In this document: in pieces, positions 1 to 8,838 of the stretch | How the letters are laid out: each line of letters begins with the position of its first letter | Position numbering within the stretch: the stretch's first letter is position 1 | Notes under the pieces: generated by a model | The model's database searches: none | The model's input: the letters and a program-made list of their open reading frames with translations, nothing else | Told to the model about the DNA's origin: nothing | DNA from: Linderina pennispora | Taxonomy: Eukaryota > Kickxellomycota > Kickxellomycetes > Kickxellales > Kickxellaceae | Length of the DNA: 21,200 bases | NCBI RefSeq assembly: GCF_002104995.1 | Contig: NW_024468430.1 | Location: 1-21,200 of the forward strand | Reading direction: 5' to 3' | Program-made: the position numbers and the translations under genes

Positions 1-586
1 ATAAAGTACTCGATTCCGGCTGCTACCGCATGTGCATGCAAGGTGACATCTCATGGTCATGTGTGACATTGATTTGAGTACGAGAGTATGTGATAATCAG
101 GTAATAAGGTAATCACCGCTCTAACTGCTGTTCTAAAGTTAGTGACTTTATGTGAACAACGTATATAGCAGCACTCATGGTCAAGTGCTTATATGCAAAA
201 AGACATTTTCTTACGTTATGTATTAAACATATAAGATGCAGGGGAAAAGTGAAGTGAAAGGGCTCCACTTACATGCCAGTCAGTGGTTAATATATCCTTT
301 GCCTAGCGTAAAACAACAAAGTTCAGAAAACAGTGAAGTCTGGTACATCCGAATGAATGATGAAACCTGCACTATTTATTCTTGGGCGCGCTAGCCCGCT
401 TTTGAGAAACTTGTTGAGCAGCGGTACCGACAACAGATGATATTGTAAAGTAAAGGGGTTCCAAGGCTCTTCCCCTTGTTCAGTGTAGATGTGATGGAGC
501 GGCACCAGCCTGTTCTACACCGCCTGGTTAAACTTCTGCAATAAAACGGAAAGAAATGAGGATAAATGACATTCATATATAATAAA
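1..586. other. left-edge intergenic stretch, no gene seen
   Basis: This AT-rich stretch lies downstream of the leftward dioxygenase gene and should hold its 3' untranslated region and polyadenylation signals. The only open frames are short (under 90 codons), lack recognisable motifs and partly overlap the dioxygenase antisense. I see no tRNA, repeat array or mobile-element end. Confidence 0.6.
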
Positions 587-1920
587 TTAGATCTTGTCCG
601 GGTTAAATCTGATCGGAATGCCCTCCCACGACTTGTAGTAGTCATAGTCGCGCTGCTTGTGCTTGGCTGCCCACTTTGTCAGTCTCAGCTGGTACATGGA
701 CTCAAACATAAACATCATAGAGTCTTCGCAAATGCGTCTAGGGAGCAACTCGTGCGTAGTTGCAATTTCCACGGTCTTCGTATCTGGTCCATGCGGTGTC
801 ATAGTGGAGAGTAGACAAGCACCACCAGGCAGGAATCCGCCCTTCTTTGCCTCGTACTCGCCATGGATCAGACCCAGGAACTCGGTCATGCAGTTGCGAT
901 GGAAGAATGGCGGGCGGAATGTGTGCTGCTGTACTTCAAAACGCGGCGGGAATATGATGAAGTCAGCTACAGCCGTGCCTGGATGAACCGACTTGCAGGT
1001 CAGGACGGTGAAAATGGACGGGTCGATGTGATCGTAGCTGACCGAGTTGATGACGTTAAAGTTTGCCAGGTCGTACTTGTACGGGGCGTAGTTGCCGTGC
1101 CATGCGACCACATCGAAGGGCGAGTGGTCCTGCTGCGCAGCAAACATCTCACCCTGGTACTTGTTGACGATCTCCCATGAGTCACTCGTGTGCTCGTACT
1201 TTGCTGTCGGCGTCTGGAAGTCACGCGGATTTGCCAAGCCGTTGGCACCAATGGGGCCTAGGTCTGGCAGCTCGAAGTGGTTATCGTAGACCTCCAGGAT
1301 GTATCCGCGGCTCGGTCCGTCCGGCAGGCCGACGGAGAAGCGGATGCCACGCTGGATCACGGCGATCTGGTTCGGCGCCACCATGATCGGGCCAAACTCG
1401 GTCTGCACATCCAGACGGCCCTGTTGCGGCACAATCAGCAGGTCGCCGTCCGAGTTGCTGAATGCACGCTTATCCATGCTCTCCGTGGCCGCATAAATGT
1501 GCACGGCCAGACCGCTCTTCAGGGCGGTATCCCAGCGCCGCCGATTGTGCACAGACCGGTGACAAAGTCGAGCGGCTCCGACTCGGGGATCTCGAACGGC
1601 AGCCAGCAAATTTGGGTCGGCGTGGTCACAGTAGTGTGGTATCAAAGTTACCGATAACCTTGTTCTGACTGGAGAGAAACGGCTCAAAGGGCTTGTGCAT
1701 GGCCGCCGGGTGGATGCGGTACAACCACGTGCGCTGGTTGCCGGCACGGCCCACGGTGAAGGCTGTGCCGAGAGCTGCTCGGCGTAGAGCCCGTACGGGC
1801 ACACCTGGGGAGAGTTTTGGCCACAGGCAGTGCGCCTGGGAGGGCCTCCGACGAGAAATGGTTGCCGAAACCCGATTGGTATTTATACGGGTCGCTGTGG
1901 GTGGTGGTAGATGAATGCAT
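587..1920 (-). CDS. HGD: homogentisate 1,2-dioxygenase, with four single-base frame breaks near the 5' end
   Basis: This is the cytosolic non-haem iron enzyme that opens homogentisate to maleylacetoacetate in phenylalanine/tyrosine breakdown. The start is the ATG at 1918-1920, followed by the family hallmark [19 protein letters not shown]. From about 1520 down to 587 the frame is intact and carries [18 protein letters not shown]-like and [20 protein letters not shown] blocks. The iron ligands are visible: His (codon 899-901) and Glu (881-883) in HRNCMTEF, and His (791-793) in TPHGPD. Between 1920 and 1520 the reading frame breaks four times: about 1823 (a GGG read as GG), 1766 (GGG as GG), 1630 (one base short) and 1528 (GGGG as GGG). 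Allowing for the four missing bases gives 446 codons, or 445 residues, which is the usual family length. The regular pattern of missing bases favours sequencing error over a dead gene, but a recent pseudogene is not excluded. The gene stands alone, with no fumarylacetoacetase or isomerase beside it. Confidence 0.95.
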
Positions 1921-1993
1921 GCAGATGTGGTGGATTAGAGTTTACGTGTTTCGCGAATGAGATGTGTACTTTTTGCCCCTTCTCAGCTCTCTG

Positions 1994-2001
1994 CTTTTAT
2001 A
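1994..2001 (-). promoter_or_regulatory. TATA box of the homogentisate dioxygenase gene
   Basis: TATAAAAG reads on the minus strand about 75 bases before the ATG at 1920. The strength of the match and its position fit a core promoter with a leader of roughly 45 bases. The assignment rests on motif and distance only. Confidence 0.5.
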
Positions 2002-2280
2002 GTTCGCCTGACCCAACTAACATGCAGGCAGATGTACGGGGTAATCGTTCATGGTCTCACACCATATCTCCAGTTATTATTCTGTAGCCAGCGTAATACC
2101 TGGCAAGATGTCTCGTGAAGTATAGTATGGCTATAATTGCATGCTATTTGTATAGTGCTACACTATTCATTCATAGCTTACTAGTGGGTGGGGGTTGTAT
2201 AAAAGAGGATATATTGTGACAATTATTAGGTGGCGGAAATCCTGTGGCTACTCGTGTTGTTTCATCTTATTATGTGGCGG

Positions 2281-2469
2281 CTAGGGGCGGGCACCCGCTA
2301 CTAACACTAGGGCCAGTGAGCGAGCGCCGAGCCAGGCGTGCAATGGCGTGCGCTCTAACACCTCTGCGAATTGCAGTTTTCGGGCTAATATCGCAGCCGA
2401 GAGCAACATGTATGGCAAGACTCCTATCTGCAATCGTTGTATCTAATTGACCTCTCTGTATGCTATGAA
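2281..2469 (-). mobile_element. possible decayed Tc1/mariner-type transposase fragment (DNA-binding part)
   Basis: On the minus strand the short translation runs GQLDTTIADRSL..., then DISPKTAIRR, then a basic stretch (RAHAIARLARRSL). This order resembles the second helix-turn-helix of fungal Tc1-like transposases, where an S-x-x-T-x-R-R motif is followed by a Leu/Ala/Arg-rich segment and a PLL motif. The resemblance improves if one frame slip near 2370 is allowed. No DDE catalytic domain follows and I found no inverted repeats, so at best this is a scrap. It is a pattern-based guess and could be chance. Confidence 0.3.
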
Positions 2470-2957
2470 TTAAAACTACAAGAAAAATGATCAGCAAGTA
2501 AAGAGCCGAGACTCTACTTATGTGTCAAATGGTGGCTAACGTGCCTTTCGCCTGGTGCACAACGATAGAGCCCAGAGAGTTGGCTACCTTTATAGTCCAA
2601 TGCGGTTCTCGGATTGGCAGAAAACTAGACAAATAATGAAGGCATGGAATCCGACTACTAAACCCGACAATGAGGTTCTCACCTGCCACATTGGGCAAGT
2701 CGAATTGACGTCATGACATTGTGCCAGAAGGAACGGGTCATATGTCTATCACCTGTTGCTCTTTCCTTCTTTTTTTCGTTTTCTTTTGTTTCTCTTAGTA
2801 AAAACTTCTGTATACCTTAAACCCCCAACTATGTGGCAAGCTGTTGCTCTGTGTATTAGAGTATACGTTGAAAATAATTCTAGTTGAGGCCTCCGGAGAT
2901 GAAAGAAAGAAATAAACCTGAGTGACAGAATAGGTAGCCACTATCTCTCACCAGAGA

Positions 2958-3590
2958 CTATAAATCGCCATCAGAGCTTCCTTCCTGAGTAAATGCACCG
3001 GTAGGGTACACGTTAGGAGCTTTGGCAACAGCTCGCTGCTCTTCTAGCTCGGCTGGGTGTGTATCCATCGACTCGGCTCCGCAATAGCATGTAGTACTTG
3101 CTCTGACCATCATGTGGCAGTGTTGCGAATATATATATTCTTGGGGGCTGTAGATATTACTGTCATTTAAACCTGATGAAAATGCATATTCACAACATTC
3201 CAAAAAAAAAATAAATGAAAGAAAAATGGAAGGAAGAGAAAGGTACTGTTGGGGCCAGGTGGCAGTTTCAAAGATTTCGTAGTCGTGCTCGTACATAGTG
3301 TAGCAAGAACCCCGGGATACCGATTGTGACGAATGACACTATCAAATACCCGATGATGTATCCACTACGTGCGCTTCTATGTGAGGCTCGTTGACAGCTG
3401 GCGAGTCTATTGACATTGTGTCATTCATGCTGGCGTCACTGTGCACACAGCGCTGCGATTCTTCAGCTAATTCGGTGCTTTCGAAGTACCAGGTTCCGCA
3501 TATCCGTAAATGTACATGATAAAGCACTACTGAAGAAGGAAATGTAGTAGGCCAGAGATTATGTACGCGGATGCTATCTATATCGTGGCC
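2958..3590 (-). pseudogene. possible decayed or intron-split membrane-protein gene, unknown family
   Basis: Three protein-like blocks lie in order on the minus strand but in different frames. First (3590-3342) is an acidic stretch containing STELAEESQRCVHSD. Second (about 3360-3300) is a strongly hydrophobic segment, YIIGYLIVSFVTIGIPGFLL, which would make a membrane span. Third (3296-2958) is YEHDYEIFETATWPQQ, a T-rich intron-like tract, and a C-terminal block with THPAELEEQRAVAKAPNVYP before a stop at 2958. The composition looks coding, but no splice set joins the blocks cleanly and I do not recognise the family. It may be a spliced gene with sequence errors, a relic, or chance. Confidence 0.25.
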
Positions 3591-4076
3591 ATGCTAGTAC
3601 ATAGAAGAGATCTACGCAACTCGCAAACCGGGATCAGTAAAAGTATGGAAATGGCGAGACCACAAACCCGAGTCCATTGAATGATTGACCCAGCCCCATG
3701 TCAGGTTTCTGCTATTGTGGAGGGTAAGTCCATAGATAAATGCAGGTGTTTCCAGGCAACCAGTCAAACCAACCTCCCCACTACCATCAGCCCCAGTATA
3801 TTTCTTCATTGCGTGAAAGCATGCTCTTATATGCTTCTGCATCTCAGGTCAGTCAATAGTACTGTGGTGGACTCTTATGCCGTGGAATCTCCTGTTACCC
3901 TTGGCGAATATCTACTATTCTGTACTAGAATTTCTCTGCTTGCAATGCGAGCCCGGCTGCTAGTCAGCATGGGTTGACACATCGATAAGAGCATCACAGC
4001 GAGCCGGTCATTTGAACGTGTCGGATGGTTGTTGGTGCAATGGCGATCATGGTCATCTCCCATCTTGATAGCCTGC
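3591..4076. other. intergenic stretch downstream of the Fanzor relic
   Basis: This lies 3' of the Fanzor relic on the minus strand. Short open frames occur on both strands (for example 3612-3842 minus, with GADGSGEVGLTGCLETPAF), but none shows a known motif. In Fanzor/TnpB elements the guide RNA usually lies at or just past the 3' end of the gene, so this is where a remnant guide RNA would be sought. I see no obvious one. Confidence 0.4.
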
Positions 4077-5553
4077 TCAGCGTAGGCGTTTCAGCGCTGG
4101 TTCGCTGCTGCTGGCAGCAGAATCGCCTGCTGCTGCTGAACACCTCTTGCGCGGCCTCTTTGTTGCGGTAGTGGTGCTAGAAGCATCGGCAGAAATGGCC
4201 ATAGAACGACAGAACCGTTCAGGAATACTGCCTGAATCACAGAGTGACTGGAAAACGAGTCTGAAGTTCAGAACTGCTGCGAGATCGCGGTTCAAGAGCC
4301 GAGACGAATAGGCCCGCCTGTATTGTGCCATGGCCCGCTTACATGACTCGCTTGTACAGCGGAGAAGGCCATGGCACTTCACAGTTGGGTTCTTCGATCT
4401 CTGGTAGGGCCGCGGGTTGGGAACATGCCGGGATGTCTGCTGCTGCCGCCGATGCAGCAGCAAGTGAATCAGCCGCTACTGCTGCAATTGCTGCAGTGGC
4501 CTCTGTTTCATCTGATGGCATCTTCGCTGCTTCACGTGTAGCCTTCTTGGCCAATTTTTTGCCCTTTTCTGCTGCTTTCCTTGCCTCTGTTGCTGCCCTC
4601 TTTGCTGCGTTGATCTTGGTAACCTGCTCACGTGTCTTTAAAATAAACACCTGCTTGATTATTTGCTTGTCTAAGCGCACATGGCCTGGGATCCATGATG
4701 TTCGCAGAGGCAAGCATTGAGGGGGAGACTTGCCAAGCTGCTCATTCTCAATAAGCTGGCATAGGCGAATGTATGCATGCAGATGCTTAAGTGGGGTTAC
4801 CTTGGCATCATAGTATCTGCTGTCTTTGGCGAATCTGTACTTGGCACCATAGACATTAAGGACCGGTGCCAGCTTGTTGTAGATTGCAAGCATCGGTGGG
4901 GTGAGCACACTGAGATCAGGGTGTCTAGAGCCAACTGCCTGGCGGAGCTTCTGTGCAGGCGTATAAATACACACTTGACATGCGCTATTGAACTCAGCCT
5001 TGGACACATTGCCCATTGTACTGTGCAGTGTGTTTTTGCGGCTGTGAATATAAATCAATTTGGCCAGAATCCACTGTAGGCAAGTGCCATAGTGCAACAC
5101 AATGTTGTTCTTGTATGCTGTCATCAGCTCGGTATCCACGTATGCTGCTACTTGATTCATGTCGCGTACGCCATGTAGCTCGATGTCGCCATTATGCAAT
5201 AGATAATCATAAACATGGTATCTAACTACATCACCGAAATCTGCGCTCGACAGTTCTGACCTGTCCTTCCGGTTGACGAAATCCTCAGCAGATATGACAG
5301 TCTTCGCCTTCAGGTTGTGGTAAATGAATAAATAAATAAAACGAAAGAATCCCTTTTTCACAAATGTCGTAGGGTCAAAGGCATCACTGTCAGCTAGTTG
5401 ATGGAGTAATATCCATCGTGCAAGCATGTATGTATACTCTTTGATGATATTGACGCTGTGTACAAATTGCTCTAGGCGAGGCAACATAGAATCACGGAAG
5501 CCAATACCACCAAGTGATATCTTTATGACAGTAGTGCTGCGGGTAATATTCAT
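4077..5553 (-). pseudogene. Fanzor (eukaryotic TnpB-like RNA-guided nuclease) relic, internally deleted and frameshifted
   Basis: The first frame starts at ATG 5551-5553 and runs 404 codons to 4339. Residues about 1-300 match the N-terminal half of fungal Fanzor proteins: LLP-like RLEQFVHSVN, TAYKNNIVLHYG, YYDAKVTPLKHLHAYIRL and CLPLRTSWIPGHVRLD. Residues 309-345 form a Lys/Ala-rich charged linker, followed by an Ala run encoded by GCN repeats. A second frame (to 4077) overlaps it and carries the family C-terminus: NPRPYQRS, then CHGLLRC-TSES-C, then LLNRDLAAVLNFR, where Asp (codon 4284-4286) is the RuvC-III catalytic residue, then IPERFCR and basic NLS-like KRPRKR. The stretch normally between these parts, which holds the RuvC-I Asp, the RuvC-II Glu and the first zinc-finger Cys pair, is absent. 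The two ends are also out of frame. The protein cannot be an active nuclease. Fanzors are spread by transposons; no transposon ends were identified here. Family call is from memory of motifs. Confidence 0.8.
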
Positions 5554-5871
5554 TTGAGAAATTCAATAGGCAAGTAAGAAGAGAAACGATGCTGTTCAGC
5601 TTTGCTTTATTGCGTATGCATAGCATTAAGAACTTTTTATTAAAAAGTATCTGGCTTGCATGGTTCTTGGGGCCCTTAGCACTGATACAGACTCTTGAAT
5701 CAGTCTATACAGACTGGATCCATTGTGGCCCAAATGCTACCATATGTGTGTTCATAAGACAAATTAATTTATAAAATATATCCACAAATATTGCATGACC
5801 GCTAGAAGAGCTATATGGCCTTATTCAATAGATGCTCATAAATAAACATCCTAAGAGTGTTGCACAGCCGG

Positions 5872-5906
5872 TGATAACCACCATGATGACATCATGGAAG
5901 TTATCA
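5872..5906. repeat. 35-nt quasi-palindrome
   Basis: The left arm TGATAAC-CA-CCATGATG (5872-5888) and the right arm CATCATGG-AA-GTTATCA (5890-5906) are reverse complements except for the two central-arm positions (CA against AA). One base (5889) separates them. That gives 15 of 17 pairs. The centre also reads ATGACATCAT, one base from the bZIP/CRE site TGACGTCA. Confidence 0.8.
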
Positions 5907-6087
5907 GGCCGACCGACAATGAGAGCAGCTCTTGCGCTGAACCAGCGGAGATATCTAGTGGAGACCTGTGACCACTACAATACCAGCTTGTCACCCTGGT
6001 TTCACCGATGAGGCCAGATGCCGCACAAGATCAAAAAGGAGTTTACGGAGCAAGTCACCCAAACTCGTGTTGAAGCTTAAGAGTTTT

Positions 6088-6115
6088 ATCTTGTATCTTT
6101 ACCTATATACAAGAT
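6088..6115. repeat. short inverted repeat
   Basis: ATCTTGTAT (6088-6096) and ATACAAGAT (6107-6115) are perfect reverse complements with a 10-base loop. No neighbouring transcript end is assigned, so its role is unknown. Confidence 0.6.
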
Positions 6116-6472
6116 TTTAAAGTTCAGCCTTATTCGTATTGTCGTTGCAATGGGTCTTGTACATCTTCGAATGGAATTCGACACTGCTTATCCAGCTGAT
6201 AGTCAGCACACAGTAATGTTCCCAATGTAAGCATCTATATTTTTGCATGTCACATGCATACCACATGCGCTGCACATGTGTCACCGTGTCAGGATTCTTC
6301 GTTCACAGCCAGTAGTGAATGTCGAACACACATTACACTTGGAACGCATATATTTGCATAATGAACAACATAAAGAGAAGTGCTATAAAGTAGTATGCGA
6401 ACCGCCAGGAAAACGTGTGGCGGGAGAGGATAAACAATATACATGAAGAACGCATACTATTTTTGGATTGTC

Positions 6473-7507
6473 TCACTCGGGGATATGAATGGTGACGTTT
6501 CTTCCCATCTTGAACTGGCACTCGGGGCAGATGTGGACCTTGCGCTTGAACATCTTGAGCTGCAGGGGCAGCGCAGCCAGCGGGTAAACAGCAGCAGGTG
6601 CATTAACAGCGACCACGACTGCGGCGGCAGCTGCAGTTGCGACGATGCTTGTGGTGCCAATTTCGCGGGAAATACGTGTGCGCACCTGGCGCTTGCATTT
6701 TGGGCAGCGCACATACGCCGGATTCGTGTTAACCTGGGCATAGGCACCCTGTGGCAGCGACCGCGCGCCGCGCGCGCCGCGATTAAACACAGCGTTCGGG
6801 TCGTCGACAACGCTGACTGCCGACGGACACACCCTGTTGTCGATGTCGGTGCAGATTTGCGTGATCAGACCGACCAGGCCGTGGCGGTTGTTGGTAAAAT
6901 TCCAGGCTGCCGGGATGAACGCAGTCGACTGCGAGTACCGGTTGTAGTTGTCATGGCGGTTGTCGCGGCCCTGGCGGGCGGGGGGCTGCGCGCCGGTATG
7001 CAGCTGCACGGCCATTTCATCATAGCTTGCTGCCTCACCGCGCACCCCGTGGCTGCTGTCGGTGTGACCCGCATTATCACGCCTACTGTGTCCATTGTGG
7101 TTCTGGTCCTCGCGCGATTGCCTGTCGCTGCGATGCTTGCGCCTGTGCCCAGTTCCTGAACTCCTACTGCGGTGGCGCTGCTCTTTGTCTGCATGGCTGC
7201 TCTGGTGGCTGCGAGACGACGAATGCTTTTCCTTGGATTGGCTGCTGCGATGCTGCTGGCTGTCGCTGTGACGGGGACTCGAGCGCTCATCTCTGCGTCG
7301 GTGGCTCGACTGACCCTCGTCGTGGCGGCGACTCGAGTGTCCCTCTCCATGGCGGCTACCTGAGCGATGCTTATGCTCAGAGCCCGCACTAGGGTATTGG
7401 GTGTCAGGAGTATACCCGTGGCTGAAGGTGTTGGCGGAGTACGCGTTTTCCCCGTAGCGGGCTTCAGGGGGGTACTCGGTTTGGTAACTGTAGTTGGCGG
7501 TGGCCAT
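6473..7507 (-). CDS. LITAF-domain membrane-associated protein with Ser/His/Arg-rich N-terminus
   Basis: This is a single uninterrupted frame of 344 residues from ATG 7505-7507 to TGA 6473. Residues about 1-40 are Tyr/Pro/Asn-rich. Residues about 44-165 are low complexity, dominated by Ser, His, Arg and Glu/Asp. Residues 265-344 form a LITAF-like domain: CPKC (Cys268, Cys271), then a hydrophobic Ala/Val-rich segment (about 284-315), then KVHICPECQFKMGRN (His325, Cys327, Cys330). In LITAF proteins the two Cys pairs form one zinc knuckle and the segment between dips into the cytosolic face of endosomal or lysosomal membranes. The hydrophobic part here is poor in Cys and aromatic residues compared with animal LITAF. 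The long charged N-terminus is not part of the family core, and nothing indicates its partner. The sequence is GC-rich and shows no frame damage. Confidence 0.75.
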   Translation of the reverse strand: MATANYSYQTEYPPEARYGENAYSANTFSHGYTPDTQYPSAGSEHKHRSGSRHGEGHSSRRHDEGQSSHRRRDERSSPRHSDSQQHRSSQSKEKHSSSRSHQSSHADKEQRHRSRSSGTGHRRKHRSDRQSREDQNHNGHSRRDNAGHTDSSHGVRGEAASYDEMAVQLHTGAQPPARQGRDNRHDNYNRYSQSTAFIPAAWNFTNNRHGLVGLITQICTDIDNRVCPSAVSVVDDPNAVFNRGARGARSLPQGAYAQVNTNPAYVRCPKCKRQVRTRISREIGTTSIVATAAAAAVVVAVNAPAAVYPLAALPLQLKMFKRKVHICPECQFKMGRNVTIHIPE

Positions 7508-8289
7508 CGTGTGTCAAATGTGTCTGGTAGGCTTTAGGGCGCTTGGCATATAACGTATTTGCAAAGGCTTTCAGTGTAAAAATAAGACGAGAGAATAAAC
7601 TGGGATGGGCGTGGATTCAGGGACAGAGAATAAGGCGCTCTTCTTATAAAACAAAGGTGGAGAAAAGAGGGACGGAGATGGGGGCAGGGTGTGAAATTAC
7701 AAATGGACAAGAGATTGCCAGGCGTGCATACCACTGCCTTCGCTGCGCTGTATCAAAGTTGGGGATGCCACCCAACAAAAAGGGGATATGCGAACATGCC
7801 AGCCCAATGTATGCGGAACCACCTGCGAACAATACATAAGACCCGTGTACTTGCGGAATTACGCCAAGAACCAAGACCATGCCACACATTGCAGTATGTA
7901 TTTTTTTGGACAGAGTGAACGAGACCCGAGTCCCAGGTTCGAGTACCTGATACTGCGATGGCACCGGGGGCAACTGGGAACCACATGATGTGTTGCCAGT
8001 TCCCTTTTCAATGCCCACCAACAGTACACCTGACGTGCATCGGGACGATCCGCTAGCATCTTCGGGATAGGCCGCGGCCACCATGACACTCTATTCCAAT
8101 ATGGTGCCATGCACATCCTGTCAAATTTGAAGTTTATTATCCGAAAGGACAGGAGCCGTCTTTGCGCTGCGCGTTCAGGCATGCGCTCAAAAGGCAGATC
8201 TCGTACACGCTTGCATGACTTTTTTTTTTTTTGGCATATTCAGCCCCCGCACATGCGCTAGTATTGACGCAGCTACAGCGCCCCTCCAT
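7508..8289. other. intergenic stretch with tRNA-like foldable element
   Basis: This holds the upstream region of the LITAF gene and the 3' flank of CBC2, including a 13-A run on the minus strand (plus-strand T run 8220-8232). Open frames on the minus strand (up to 146 codons) have no motifs and atypical composition, so I do not call them. The structured element at 7891-8008 is listed separately. Confidence 0.5.
7891..8008 (+). ncRNA. possible Pol III transcript or tRNA-derived relic
   Basis: GCAGTAT (7891-7897) pairs perfectly with ATACTGC (7950-7956). Directly before the latter, with no linker, lies hairpin CAGGT (7934-7938)/ACCTG (7945-7949), resembling a T arm stacked on an acceptor stem. 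The segment GGTTCGAGTAC (7936-7946) differs at one base from the tRNA B-box consensus. TGGACAGAGTG (7907-7917) is a weak A-box-like word. A second hairpin, GGGAAC (7976-7981)/GTTCCC (7999-8004), is followed at once by TTTT. Against a real tRNA: the T loop has 6 rather than 7 bases, and no canonical anticodon arm or D arm can be drawn. Best read as a relic or an unclassified small RNA. Confidence 0.3.
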
Positions 8290-8838
8290 CTAGTCTTGCG
8301 GTGTGTCGGCCATATCGTCATCCTGCTGGCTCGACGCATCGCCCTCCTGCTTGGCTCGAATATGGCCCCACCCACCTCTCCCCTCGTCATACTCCTGCCG
8401 GTACTCGTCTCTCACCTGGCCGCCCGACTTGCCGCGTCCAAACTGCCTTCCTTCCTTGAATCCGGGATCCAAATCCGTCCGGATAACCCGGTCGTCGAGC
8501 TTGGTTCCGTTCACGTACATCATGCACTCGAGCGCGCTCTCGTGAGTGTAGTACTCGACAAAGCAGAACCCGCACGGCGTCTTTTGGTGCCGGTCCAAGC
8601 CCATGATGATGCGCTTCACCTCGCCCGCCTTGGAAAATATCTCATAAAGCTGCTCCTCCGTGGTGTAGAATGAGAGGTTGCCGACGTACAGGGTTGACGA
8701 CTTTTGCAGATCAGTTTGCCACTGCGACTGGGTGCCCTGGTATTGGTGGTCCTTGTAGGTCGACGGGCGGTCGAGGCGAGGGACAATCGTGAATGACTCG
8801 TCTCCGGCTGCAGGGCTGTTGCTGATGGCTGTGACCAT
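8290..8838 (-). CDS. CBC2: nuclear cap-binding protein subunit 2 (CBP20)
   Basis: This encodes the small subunit of the nuclear cap-binding complex, which with CBP80 holds the 7-methylguanosine cap of new Pol II transcripts for splicing, export and decay control. The chosen start is ATG 8836-8838; the frame is open further upstream but without an ATG. The protein has 182 residues. The RRM carries RNP2 LYVGNL (about 50-55) and RNP1 CGFCFVEY (about 89-96). The cap-stacking tyrosines are present (Tyr28 in YKDHQYQG and Tyr51 in TLYVGN). The signature [20 protein letters not shown] follows, then an acidic tail. The animal RTDWD motif reads RTDLD here, so the tryptophan is a leucine. No intron or frame damage is seen. 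Confidence 0.96.
   Translation of the reverse strand: MVTAISNSPAAGDESFTIVPRLDRPSTYKDHQYQGTQSQWQTDLQKSSTLYVGNLSFYTTEEQLYEIFSKAGEVKRIIMGLDRHQKTPCGFCFVEYYTHESALECMMYVNGTKLDDRVIRTDLDPGFKEGRQFGRGKSGGQVRDEYRQEYDEGRGGWGHIRAKQEGDASSQQDDDMADTPQD

Larger units (their letters stand above)
1921..2957. other. gene-poor region upstream of the dioxygenase gene
   Basis: Apart from the TATA box at 1994-2001 and the transposase-like scrap at 2281-2469, I see no coding sequence here. 2765-2800 is a T-rich tract. No terminal inverted repeats or target-site duplications stand out around the scrap. Confidence 0.5.
5554..6472. other. intergenic stretch between the Fanzor relic and the LITAF gene
   Basis: No gene is recognisable. 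The stretch contains a 35-nt quasi-palindrome (5872-5906), a smaller hairpin (6088-6115), a direct repeat of ATACAGACT (5685-5693 and 5707-5715) and a cluster of CACATG words at 6246-6280. It should include the promoter of the Fanzor ancestor and the 3' flank of the LITAF gene. Confidence 0.5.

Noticed and set aside
1277-1657. Plus-strand open frames across the dioxygenase gene
   Set aside because: They are antisense shadows of a clear coding sequence, without motifs of their own.
3612-3842. 76-codon minus-strand frame with GADGSGEVGLTG
   Set aside because: It has no family match, no second supporting block in frame and no recognisable start context, so it is mentioned only in the regional note.
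7644-8182. Minus-strand frames of 107-146 codons between LITAF and CBC2
   Set aside because: Three overlapping frames have similar length, none shows motifs or biased composition, and they overlap the structured element.
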